64,000 bases of DNA, taken from contig NC_058143.1 in assembly GCF_011075055.1 (NCBI RefSeq), positions 20,100,930-20,164,929 on the forward strand, written 5' to 3'. Under the pieces are notes generated by a model. It did no database searches and was not told the origin of the DNA. It saw only the letters and a list, made by a program, of their open reading frames with translations. The stretch comes from Mangifera indica. Taxonomy: Eukaryota; Streptophyta; Magnoliopsida; Sapindales; Anacardiaceae. Shown here in pieces: positions 46,408 through 58,880 of the stretch. The position numbers and the translations under genes were made by a program. Numbering within the stretch: the first letter of the stretch is position 1; each line of letters begins with the position of its first letter.

Positions 46408-49400
46408 TTTAATGCAATTTTTGACCCAATCAAGTTTGATCATACTATTATGAATTCAAATTAAGGCCAATTTTATTTATATTTTTGTTTAATTTAACTC
46501 AAGTTCCATCATAGTTTTCACGGAGGGTTTGCCCGAGAATTAGACTGGTTGCAAAAGAGAAACAAGCAAAGCCCAGTATTGGGTGCAGAACAAAGAGGGG
46601 TCTGTCTCTAGTCCATAGCATTCAAAAGGCCCATTGTTCATGAGTGACCCAGCTGAAGGTGAACCGAGCCCATCAATATGAATCAACAAAAATCATGCTG
46701 CACCCTACACATTGTTTATCATTTGAAAAATCCATAACTTTGACATTAAATTAAGTAATTAGATGCAAATCCACCTTAAATTTGAATGTCAAAAGAGATT
46801 AGGTGTTACTGCAATTCACATTGATCATCTCAGTGTTTCATTCCAATTCAATGAGCGAGAAATCTATAATGAGATTGGATTCTATCTAGATTATTCAAAC
46901 TTAAATTTTAATTATGACACAATGAGTCAAAGTCAAACTAAGGATTGGGGTCATTTTCATATATAAGTCAAGTTTGATTCATTTGAAGTTGAATTCAAAG
47001 TTAAAGTAGTTCTTAATTGAGTTTGAGTCACAACTCCTCAATCTTGAACCGACTCTTTAAGATTTGAATTAATTTTAAGCTGACTTTTTTGAGCTCGACC
47101 TAATGTTATTGAGTCGAGTTGAATAGTTTTGTTCTCAAACTCAACTCAATTGGGCATGTATCAAGCTCTAAATAGGAACAACCAACCCTTTATATTTTAT
47201 TGTTATTCTAACCCTTTGACCCCTAACATCACATTCTCGACTTCATGTCTATTTACTTACAGTTTTAAATTTGTCCTAAGCAAAACTCTCTATTTTGACT
47301 TGCTAACCTTCTTTGCTAGTGGCCAAATCCTTTCACTCGAGTCTCATTTCATTATATTTTATTTTTGTAATAAAAATTATATATACTAACAATAAATACT
47401 AATTTGTATGCAAATAATGAATATTATTATATGATTTTATAATTTTGAATTGAAAATAAAGTAATATTTAATTACATAACGATACGTTATCATTAATAGT
47501 AATCAAAACCGTGGAAAACTTTGTAAGTAACACGTTTGCTATGATTTAGGTAATACTTTAATTATTTGAATTGAGACAAATATGAGTCACCGAAGCAATA
47601 AGAAGGAACAAACATAAACAAGGCGCGCATGAATGGTTTTGTCGATGGCTTTATATTTTTAGACTAAGATAGCTAGGTGTTGAAACTTTAGGTCACTATA
47701 AATAAAAAAAATGAGCAAAGCCTTCTTCTTTATATTATAAAAACTATATAATATAATTGTTGTTGGATAATGCCTTGTGGAGTTCACACTGAGATGGGCT
47801 GGGTGATTGATTTACCATAATAATCAAATTATAATGCAGGGACTTTAACCAGCAATATGTCTCAAAAGCCTCTGTGAAAAGAACAAAAAAGAGAATATGT
47901 TTCAGCTTCCTGAAACTTGAAAGTCTTAGAAAATGTAGAATGTTTCCTGCTGCCATTGATGCAGGTGTAGGTGCATGCACGCATTGATCGACTTGTTTGT
48001 ACGACGAGGCTTTGTTTAGGGTTCTTAATTCTTTTTTAATCACCTTTTTGTAATTGTTTATCGATAACAAAAGTAATAAAGGAGAGCAAACTTAGATGAG
48101 GATTGATGTGTGATGAGAGTTTTTCCTTTTAAAAAATATATACGCCAATTTGATTAAAGAAGTATGTAGTCATTACAGAGCCAACAACAATTAGTAGAGT
48201 AAATAGCATGTAACGAATAAACATTTCGTATACGTGTGGACTCAAAATACAAATAAAAATTATTTTGCTCGAAAACAATGGGAATAATGACTGTTTTATT
48301 ATTGTTCAATCAAATCTCATCTTTATCTCATATTTTTACAAGATAACAATTATCTTATAATTTTTACGAAATAGTATAATTAATAAATTTATTTAGATTT
48401 CTAAATTAATGTAATAATAATTAAGTATATATGTTAATGTAATTATATTATTATCTCTTCGTATTATCGTATAAATATAAGATTACACAAAAATAAAATG
48501 ATAATATTTCTTAATCTCATATTATTACTATCAAACATTTTCTCTATATCACTAATAATATAATATTGGACGATAGATTATTTATTTATAACTTGAATTA
48601 TTTATAAAATCTCATTGTGTTTTTTATTATATGGGAATAATTACACTCCCAATTTCACATACCTCTTATTGAATTTTTTTTTTTTAATCATCAATAGATA
48701 CATTGTATACATTGATATATAAAATATGCATAATAATAACAAAATGAAGTCAAATTTTTCATCATCGTACTAGCTAGAAGCCCATAAAAAATGTGAAATT
48801 TCTTTATTTTCTCTTGACGATCAACGTGGAAAGAAAGGCAAGTGAGCTTGACAAAGAATATTGTGCGTTTCTTTATGGTTGTTATTGACTTTGTGAAGTC
48901 ATTGTGAGTCCCAACCCAATGATTCAACCTTTGTTTGCTTTTTGGTAAGTCCAATGGTTCAACTTAATTTGTAAGATAAGGATTAACAATTAACCCTAAT
49001 CAAGTCTAGATGATCAAAACTATATGGAAATTTACTTTGACAAAGAATAGTGTGTTTCTTTTTGGTAATTTATGTTTTGAAAGCCAAACAAGCAAGTGGA
49101 TCCAAATCTCTATTTCCACAAATCAATTTGAGTGTTTTAAAAATATCTATATTGAAGTTAAAAAATCAAATGGTATATTAGTAAATTAGTCTATTTGAAG
49201 TTTTATTAATTTGATAATCAAGTTTCACCAAATGGAGTTTCTTATCAAAAAAATAAAAATCAAATGTATGTATATGTGTAGGAGTAACAATGAAACGAGA
49301 TAAGGATGTCAAGGAAGGGATAGATATCCTCATCTTTGTCCTTATATGGTGGGCAAACCCTCACCCTTTATAAATATTGCAAAAAATCCTTATCCTTTAC

Positions 49401-50401
49401 CTGTAGAGAATAATCCACTTATAGTTTTTGTCTTCTCTTCATCTCTTTGCTTAAATATTATCGTAGTATAACATTGTGATAAATAATTAAAAGTATGTAT
49501 AATTTTATAAATTATACTCTTAAAATATGTCTATCTTTGTTAATATTTGTGTCTTTATCGTTATTTTATTTTTATTTGTTTTAAATAATTATTAAAAGAT
49601 AAAAAGATTTGATATTTTTAATGAAGTTATCATCCCAATATATGTGTTTATCTTATAATAAGAGAAAAATAGGATAACGGTCGTGAGACTAAAAATGGCA
49701 TAATTGGGGGGTGGAGAATTAAGCAAATTCATATGTAACACAATTTATTCAAGAAAAGCAGAAGGCAGAAGTGGATGTCTTGTTAGTTATCAATGGAGAA
49801 GTCGTTTTCTAGACTGGACTTAATATTAATAAGATGTGTGCGCCATTGAATCTGGACTAGAGCTCACTAATTTCTTTTAATTTTTGTTCTGTCGTGTATA
49901 CATCACAATCTTTACACAGTACAACGCCTTTGGTTCCCATCAATGTTTTTTGTCACAATTAGTTAAATTTTATTTTTCGATCCTTATCATCGAAGTTGTC
50001 AAATTCGTCAAATTTACCAATATTTTCTCATCGCTTTTATTTCATTTATAACGTTTATAAAATTTTTATTTTAAAATATAAATAAAATAATTATCTATAT
50101 TATTTTATATTTATACATAATAATATTACTCTTATATTTTTAACTTCAAACATGACACAAATATTTTAAATTTTATTATTATTATTATTTAAAATAAGCT
50201 TTGTCGAAGAATTTTAGAGATAGATTCTAATCAAAAAGGTTTGATTCAAATTAGTTTTTGATTCGATTTAAATTAAATTTAAGTTAAAGTTTTTGTTCAA
50301 CAGTTCAATTCAAATTTAACTTAAATCATTTCATCAATGATATTATTTATCTTATCAATAATATAATTTATGTTATATGAATTCGAATCAAATTAGCTTT
50401 A
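46408..50401. other. 4-kb AT-rich spacer
   Basis: No recognisable gene. One minus-strand open frame at 47744-48070 (108 codons, including MAAGNILHFLRLSSFRKLKH) is longer than most but matches no family I know and has weak coding character. The rest is AT-rich filler. Confidence 0.45.
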
Positions 50402-50671
50402 ATGGATTGGAAGCAAATTTCAACCAGCCTGTGTTTGGGGTCGACCCCACTCAAAACCAACCAGAGGAATGATTTCAATGCATCTTGAAAAGAAAGAGCC
50501 GCAACTATCCATTGGAAGGTCACCGATTATTCCCCAAGTGCGGCTGTTTATTTTGTCCCTGTCAAGACCACCGACGAAGATGACCCTGTGTCAAAAGGCC
50601 GAGCCGTCAGCGAACACGTGGTACCGCCACATCATCCACCGTATGGGGTGTCGTCTAAGCCAGCTAAATAG
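50402..50671 (+). pseudogene. Unrecognised 90-codon ORF with an in-frame TGA
   Basis: A GC-rich island in AT-rich DNA. The frame from ATG 50402 (MDWKQISTSLCLGSTPLKTN...) runs to TGA at 50486-50488 (codon 29), then continues open as KERAATIHWKVTDYSPSAAV, YFVPVKTTDEDDPVSKGRAV and SEHVVPPHHPPYGVSSKPAK to TAG at 50669-50671. Composition on both sides of the TGA looks protein-like and in the same frame, so a nonsense-mutated small gene or exon is possible. A different frame is open from 50469 to 50699. I cannot assign a family. Confidence 0.3.
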
Positions 50672-51140
50672 GGAGGTTGACCAATTGTGTGAACTCTGAC
50701 TAAGAATGTCCAACTGAGTTAACAAACAAATAATAAAAACCCATTAAACAAAGACGCTTAGAGATTAGTTAATAAACGAATCAAAGCTGAAAGCTGTAGA
50801 GTTAGAAACCAACATACCTACGTATACTTATAAATAAAAAATGCCATTGAAGTTTTTGTGATTATTTATTTACCGGATAAAAGATAAAGTTATATGAGTA
50901 ATTGTATAATCAAATTCTGATAAGAATTTATTGTTTTTCAATCATAGTTAAAGTTTTATGGAAATTGATTATATGATAATAGATATTAATTATCATTGTA
51001 TAATTAAGAGGTTGTAAAAAATAAACAAAATTATTAAGAATTTTCATTCCTATTATTTGGCCAAATTGTTATTTATTTATATTGAACGATAAATAGTTTT
51101 TCATTCATATAAATGATATGATTAGACATTATAAATGATT

Positions 51141-52138
51141 TATATAAAAGGAAAAAGGACTATTTCTCACCCAATTTTTAGGTCATTCTCAAATCTATAT
51201 CTACGAGAGATGAAAAACCTTCATTCCCACCTATAATCAAGCTGTGATCCAAATTTTCAGTTAAGGATAAGGGTAAAATCGTTATTTTATCTATACACTT
51301 TAAAATTTTAAAATTTTACTATTTCCCCCCTTCAGGTTTTAAAAACTACACCTCAATTCATCCTCAAAGTTTGAAAAGTTTAGATTTTACTCCTAAGATT
51401 TGCCTCCTTCTCCAGCCACCACCGACAGCTGACGCATTTTACCGATCTCTCATCTCTGACTACAAAGGACGACGAAGGACAACGCTCGTCGTCGCGTATA
51501 GATGGCGTGACGAGCGATGAAGGACAACGAAACATTGTCCTTCGTCGTCTGGGTGGAGCAACGAAGGACGACGAAGCCTCATCCTTCGTCGTTTGGGTGG
51601 AGTGACGAAGAGAGACCTCTTTGTCGCACGGTGGTGCGACGAAGAGATCTCTGCCTCTTCATCGCATCGTGTGACAAAGAGATCTCCGTCTCTTCATCAC
51701 ACTGTGCGAATAGGAGATGAAGATCTCTTCATCACACCATCGTTGTTGCACCAGGAGAAGAAGAAGGTCGAAAATGACGTCAGAGGATGCAGTTGAATAA
51801 TGGGGGTGAAACTGCTATTTTTGAAAGATATAGGGGGCGATTGAGTTTTAAAAAATATAGAAACCTTTGGCTTGAGGGTGAAAATGTTACTTTTTAAAGT
51901 TTAAAAACTTTAATTTAAGGTGAAATGTTAATTTCTAAAACCTAGAGGGTGAAGAGTAATAAAATTTATAATTTTTTAATATAAACAATAAAATGACTAT
52001 TTTACCCCTCCTTTTAACAGAAAAAATTAACAGAATTTTGGTCATAAATGAGAATAAGAGTTTTTCATCTCCCGTGAGTATAAGTTTAAAAATAGCCTAA
52101 AAATTGGGTGGAAAATAATCATTTTTTTCTATATAAAA
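51141..52138. mobile_element. Mutator-like foldback MITE, copy 3, inverted (with TSDs)
   Basis: Element 51150-52129 (980 bp) flanked by 9-bp repeats TATATAAAA at 51141-51149 and 52130-52138. Inverted ends: left GGAAAAAGGACTATTTCTCA, right complement GAAAAAAATGATTATTTTCC. Similarity between the two arms extends inward for roughly 200 bases, including CACCCAATTTTTAGG on both arms. Its interior is in the opposite orientation to copies 1 and 2. Short open frames at 51517-51796 come from its CGACGAAGGACAACG palindromic tract, not from a gene. Confidence 0.88.
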
Positions 52139-55100
52139 TAAGTATTGATTAATTATCTTTTCATTGTTAACTTACCTCTATTAGTTGAAAAAAACAGAAA
52201 AGACGCCTAATAAAATAATAAAGTTATTAAAACCAGCTTCAAAATATTCCCTTTTAAGAAAATATTATGAACGTTTTTTTGGAATATAAATATTTTATCG
52301 TTTTCTTTTCTTGAACAAGTTATCACATGAGAAATGTATAATGTATGGTGCAGGAATATAATATGTACATGGTTACATAAGCCAGAAACTCTAAAACAAC
52401 CCTAAGGTTTAGCTTGAGATATAAAGGCGGGGTACCCAAATAAGAGGATATAAGTTTAAAATTTTTTAAATACATATCAAAATAACCTGTTCTTTGTATA
52501 TTTTAAATAGATAATTTATTATAATAAATATACGTGTTATTATGGTATACAACTCACCTTAGGGATACCAGTTTTTCTGCTGTTGGCGGTATAGATTGAG
52601 GGGTGATGTACAGTTAATCAAGTTGATAAAATGCGAAGTCATTGATGTCTATTTCATGGCATTCTCACAAACTTTTTAAGCTAACTCAATTGAAATGTTT
52701 TGATTATGAATGTAGAAATACCACGTAAGATTCAATGGGTTATCCATATATACACTGAAGATCATAGCTAGCGCAACATTTCTTTTTCGTTGACTACAAT
52801 AATTAGGGGTGGATTTAAGTTATATCGAGACTAAACAAGAGTTAACTTTAATCCGAAAAGTCCATTTTTTTAAAACTAGCAATTAGTTAACAGATAAATT
52901 GTTGGAAAGTCATCAAAGTTAAAGAAAAAGATGAATTTTTAGAGAATATAAATTTATCATTGTTGTGAAATAAATATTGATGGAGAAGATAAAAAATTAT
53001 AGAAAATATAGATTTGTTGACTTCTTTATGTGCCGATTCAAAAAATCAAGTTAACTTGGCTTTAAATCGAATTGGCAATAAGTTATTGAATAAGTTGTCA
53101 ATCAGAAATAATGAAAGAGAGAAATTACCTGAAAATATTAATCTATTATAATTGTCAAAGAAAAATCGTCAAAAAAGATAAACCAATTGACAATTTTTTG
53201 ATAACTCAATAAAATCAAATTTGAACTCATTAAAGTCAAATACTAAATTGAGTTTGAGTCGACTTTGTTCTTCATAGGAAATACGCTAGTCAAACAATTG
53301 ATAAATTTTTTTAATACCCAACATTTCAAATATCAGGAAAAAGAAATATACGCATGCCTCAAAGAGGTCAAAAAATGGTGAGAATAACATATAAAATATG
53401 TAGCTTTAAAGCATTTGATCTAGTTTGGGTCAAAGACGCTTCAGAGTGAAATTGATGAGAAAGATTAATTTATGAGCCTATCAATAATAAAGTTAATTAT
53501 AGTTATAAACAGTGTTAATATTAATTAATTAAGCTTATAATTGTGTAAAAGTGAGAAAAGGTTCCTGCATATGGACATGTTGAACACCGTCCAAGGAAAA
53601 TTTCAGCCCCATGAGCCCTACATTTCTGGCTAGCTTTTGACAATACGCTTGGAAACAGTTGGCACTGTCACTCTCAGCAGCCCGGATTCTTCTTCTGTAG
53701 TCATCGTATTAATGTTTTTAATTTTAAAAAAATTATAAAATTCGATATTTTTATAGAAAAAGACAAAGTTGGATTATTTCATTAATAAAAATATAATAAT
53801 TTGGTGCTTTTGAATGTTCTCAATATATAAAGAGGCCAAAGTTAAAACAACAACAAAGATAAAAGAGATTTAGATGAATAACAATGATATAAATGGTCAA
53901 AATTAGTTTGGTTCAAATTTATACTCATTTTAAGTTAGAACCCAAATTAATTAGAACCTTAATTTTAGAAATTGATTTCTTTAATGTTATTGTTTACCAC
54001 AAAATTAATAAATTTTTAACTGTTTGTCGATGATTTATTTCTTTAAGATTATTATTCATTATCAAACTAATAATTAAAAAAAAAAACTAATTTAATGCAC
54101 TAAAATCTATTTAAGAGAGTCTAGAATTGAACAACAGTTATCTAACAACATATTTAAAATTTTATATTTGAATTAGTTATTAGTTGATTAATTAAAATAT
54201 TCTTTGATGAGTAAAAATACAGTAGAATACAACTTCAACTTAGTTGTCCAAGTTTACATTTGCTAACTACTTTCTTTTTCCCCAAATATTGTCACAAATT
54301 TTACTCTATGGTCAAAGAATCATATATATAATTAAGTGGAGATTAGATCTTAGTTAATTATAATTAATTATAAATGATGATGGGCGGTGTTTAAGTCCCG
54401 CAAGCAAGGATGAGTTTCGTGTTATGATACGTGTCAAATATTGATCTCTTTAGAGCTTCCATTTGGTTCCATAATTATTCTTTGAATATAAGAAAATGGA
54501 ATCCCCAGTTTAAGATTTGGATTTTCTAATTTAAACGGTAATAAAAACATTTATAAAAAATAATGAAAACTAATTTGTGTATTAATTAAAATCTATTAAT
54601 ATATGATCAATTAATTTTTAATTAATACTCATTATTAGAATATGCATACTTATAGAAAAAGTAAATTATATTTTTTCACCAAAAGTTTAGTTTAAAAATA
54701 TTTTTCTTCTACACATGCAACCAAAAATTATATTTGTATAAAAAAAACAAGGGTATAATAAAAAATTACCATCCAAATATTCTGAAAAACTAAACCATCT
54801 CATCAATATTTTCATTATATTTTTTAGATTCAAATCAAATTTAAATTGATATTTATTCAATCTCGATTTAATTTAATTAGAATATATTATAATTAATAAA
54901 AAACTCTTTTTTTTTTCATACACGTGATCTTCATGCACTGAGTAATATCAATTTCATCTTTATTAAAGTATGTACTCATATAATATTTTATAAAATAAAA
55001 CTATACTTTAAATTTGGATTGTTCAAAATTAAAAAGATATCAATTTCTCGTAGACCCCAGCACCCAATAACCGAATTGGAAGTATTGATGATATCCAAGA

Positions 55101-57767
55101 AACACATTACTTATTTATTTATTTTTGGGCACGACAAGTATAAAATAAATAATTAAAATAGACTTTGCACTTTGTTAATTATCAACATGCTGATATTAAA
55201 GAAATAATATTAAGTGTGACACTTTGCACATAGCGTGTGAGCATTTTTCACGCAGCCTCTAGTTTGGATTTTATAATTAATAATATTTATGATCAATTTA
55301 ATTTCTAAAACTTGAGAAAGACATGCAACATGTTTTTAAAAAATGGCCACATATGGATGATGTCAACATCCAATATCAGTCAGAGTTGAGGGGATTTGGA
55401 TCAATATAAATTAATTATATTTTTTTTCCTTTGCAAGACTTTTTTTTTTAAGGTTAATGATAAAATTGATAATACCTTATCATTCAACAATGGTATTTGA
55501 TTAATTTGACAGTAAATTATAACTTTTTTAATTTATTAAAGACATTCAATTTAAATTAGTTCAACTCAAAATATGATAATAAAGTATTACAATTTAACGT
55601 TTGATTTATTTAAACCAAATATCAAACTAAGACCAAACCAACTTAATTCGGTTTTTATCAAAATTAGTTCGAGTGTACAATCAACAACTATAATTAAAAA
55701 AAAAACAAGTGACTATTACTAGCATGAGCTATTCTGATCGAATATGTTCTATACTCATATTGACAACGGTTGATTTTTATAGAACTTTTGAAAATGAAAA
55801 AAAAAAAGATTTTTTCTATGAAGAGCTTGGAAAAATAGCTTCGAGGCCATGAAAAACCAATCCGATTCATATTTCAAATTTATTAATGAAATTGAAACAA
55901 ACCAAGTACAATCAATTACAATGCTCATCCAAAATGTTCTTAAAATCGGCAACAACATTCATGAATTGTTCAAAGTGTACCTAGTCAACTTTCAATTAAA
56001 AGTGCCTTCGTTTGGGGGAAATTTTGCCGCAACTTCCCTTCATTTAGGTGCTTAATGGCCCCCCTAGCTCTCAAAATTGATTAAGGCATCCTAGCGTCAC
56101 CGTGCTCGTAAGGGTACATGCATCTAGGATAAATATATGGTGTTCATAGCAAAAATTCACCAACAAAAAATACTTAAAAATACAGTGAAAATTCCACGCA
56201 AGCAATGAAAAACTCAAACTATAAATTTAAGTTACAAATTCGAACTTTGAGTTTAAATTAAATTTAAACCAAATTGAGTTTAACTATTTTTCATTTAAAT
56301 CAAATTTGAGCAATATTTAATTTTGACTTAACAAATTTTAGACAAACTTAAGACAAACCATTGTTTTATTCAAACTAAACTAGAGAAAAAAAGTATTCGT
56401 ACTTGATTTGGTTTGTATCCATTTCTATTTAGGGTGAATTCGATATGAGTCAAGTGAGCATAGAACTAATTGAAGCTCAAATCAAGTCAAAATATTTAAC
56501 ATAAATTTGAGTTTGTTCGAATTGGTGCAAGATACCAATGTAAGACTACAAGTGAAGTGAACAATATTGTTAAAAGAATAAACGACATCACTGATGAGAT
56601 GAATAATATCATCAATTAAAAAACGAGTTGATTTCAATATGGGTTACAGTTTCAACTCTAAATCAATTTATTAGAGTAGAGTTGTGGATTTGATTAGATC
56701 TAAGAGTGGATATGGTTTGATTTGAGTTTATTGAGTCAAAATTAAAAGTAACTCAAGGTCAACTTGATCCATTAGTTCCAAGTTCAAAATTTGACTTGTA
56801 TTCATGACTTAAATTTGTGGGGTATTGAGAAAATAAGTTCAAATAATTGGTAAAATAACATAATTTTAAAAATTATTTGAAATGACTCGAATTAAGTTAT
56901 AAATCATGCTTAAATCAAATTGAATTATCTATCTGATTTATAAGTTGAATTAAATCGAATTCTTTTTAATTTGAGTTTGACTCAATTTAAAAAATGAATC
57001 ATTTTTTTTAATTTAAACTCAGTTTAAATTTAACCTAAAAAAATTCAAATCTAGCCAAAACTAGCTACACCAATTCGAGCGAATTAAGTCTATCCCTAGT
57101 CGGATCCTCTCCTCATTACATTGTCAATATGAAAAAAAAAAAAAAAAAAAAGGAAATTAGAAAGAAGAGAAGCTCTTTCACGGAGGGGAAAAAGCCAAAT
57201 ACATAGTGGACTTGACGGTGAACTGGTTCGCAGAGACACGGAGAAGAGTTAGAAAGTCAATGAGTCAAACTTCAAAGCCCTTATCGCTAAGTTGCCATAA
57301 TTACTAGCAAAAACTTAATTAATTAAAATGGAAACCATGAGTTACTATTGCGGCTCGGCTGTCTCTAAATATTCAAACCTATCTATCTATCCATAAGAAT
57401 ATGGTTGATTTGATTCTAGTCTAATTTAAAATAGGTTCGGTTTTAACTCATATCAAAGTTATAATATAAACCTTGAATTTAAATTTAATTTTGTTTTAAT
57501 TTATATATAATATCACTAAAAAATTATTAATAGAATAAATATTTTTATTAATTTTTTTTTTATTTTAAATTAAATTATACACTCAAAACACCAATTCAAA
57601 ATTGATTTCTTCAAGCCGAAGCTGAATTTAATGCTTAATAACCCACCCTTGTCTATGTTCCCTATATAAATCTGAACTCTCTTACATTCATCTTCACATT
57701 CTTCTGTGTCTTTCTCAAAACCCCTTTCTGTTTTCAATCAATCAGTTCGTCCATTTCAGGAAAAATA
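52139..57767. other. 5.6-kb AT-rich spacer upstream of the MYB gene
   Basis: Contains no supported gene. Includes a poly-A run at about 57132-57151 and the MYB promoter in its last few hundred bases. Confidence 0.5.
57663..57669 (+). promoter_or_regulatory. TATA box of the MYB gene
   Basis: TATATAA about 100 bases upstream of the ATG at 57768, a normal spacing for a plant promoter with a 65-75 base leader. Confidence 0.6.
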
Positions 57768-58880
57768 ATGGAAGTTAAAGGAACTAGATGCTCTTCAGCT
57801 GATAATTACAGCAAGACCTCCTCATCATCTTCTTCTTCTTCTTCAACCCTTCAAACTTGTACTGATGAAGATCTTTTGGACGTGAGGAGAGGTCCATGGA
57901 TGGTGGAAGAAGATTTCAAGCTCATCAATTACATTGCTAATCATGGTGAAGGTCGATGGAACTCTCTTGCTCGCTCTGCCGGTAATCATTTTACTTTATT
58001 TTTTTATTATGCCAAAGAAGAAGTTGACAAATTGAACCCAACTTTACCAAATTAAAATCAATGAAACAGGTCTCAGACGAACCGGAAAAAGTTGCAGATT
58101 AAGGTGGTTGAACTATCTCCGCCCGGATGTAAGACGTGGGAACATCACGCTTGAAGAACAGCTTTTGATTCTTGAACTTCACTCTCACTTGGGCAACAGG
58201 TGAAGATTTGCTTGAATTATTCTTTCTTTACGCGATTTATAGCCTAAAGTTTAAGCCCTGACGATCATTTTCTTTACAGATGGTCAAAAATTGCCCAACA
58301 CTTGCCCGGAAGAACCGATAACGAGATCAAAAACTACTGGAGAACCCGTGTCCAGAAGCAGGCTAAGCAGCTTAAATGCGACGTCAACAGCAAGCAATTC
58401 AAAGACACCATGCGTTATTTATGGATGCCAAGGCTAATGGAAAGAATTCAAGCCACAAATAATGCTACAGACAGGACGGCTGCTGCTGCCGCCACCACCG
58501 GGTCTAATTCCACCGGTCCCAACACCACAACCACGATGGCTGCCGCGGCGGCGACCGCAGGTATCGGACACAACAATATTACACCAAGTTACACTCCCGA
58601 CAATTCAAGCACAGCGGCCACATCGGAGTCGTTCGGAACCCCGATTTCGGACTTGGCTGATTATTACGCTTTTCCGGCCAGTGACAATCCTAACCTGGAA
58701 TATTATTATTCTGAGTCTTTTTTTAGCCCGTCGGCTTACTTTAATCCCGGAATAGAATTCCAGGAGATGGAGCCAACCGATTATCAATTGCTGGACAACG
58801 GCGAGGTCGATCCGGTGGACAATTTCTGGAATGTAAAGGACATATGGTCCTTACAGCAACAATTCAACAGCAACATGTGA
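57768..58880 (+). CDS. MYB108: R2R3-MYB transcription factor, subgroup 20 (MYB108-like)
   Basis: DNA-binding transcription factor of R2R3-MYB subgroup 20, closest by eye to MYB108/BOS1, a jasmonate-, wound- and stress-linked regulator of anther dehiscence and senescence. Three exons (57768-57981, 58070-58199, 58280-58880) give 314 residues with the standard R2R3 intron positions. A Ser run precedes R2 ([20 protein letters not shown]...[11 protein letters not shown]). R2 ends and R3 starts in exon 2 ([20 protein letters not shown]), and R3 closes in exon 3 ([20 protein letters not shown]). The subgroup motif [12 protein letters not shown] follows. The C-terminus is Ala/Thr-rich, then acidic, and ends [16 protein letters not shown]3 reads HSHLGNRW where relatives usually have HSxWGNRW; this Trp is not one of the three core Trp positions. 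The exact orthologue among MYB108/MYB112/MYB2 relatives is not certain. Confidence 0.92.

Noticed and set aside
47744..48070. 108-codon minus-strand ORF
   Set aside because: No recognised family or supporting promoter/splice context; an open frame of this length can occur by chance in long AT-rich spacers.
50486..50488. TGA as selenocysteine or programmed readthrough
   Set aside because: Land plants lack selenocysteine insertion, and no readthrough context is visible; mutation or error is simpler.
51517..51796. Overlapping Ser/Arg-rich ORFs
   Set aside because: They lie in the palindromic core of a MITE, and similar frames occur in the other copies by repeat structure.
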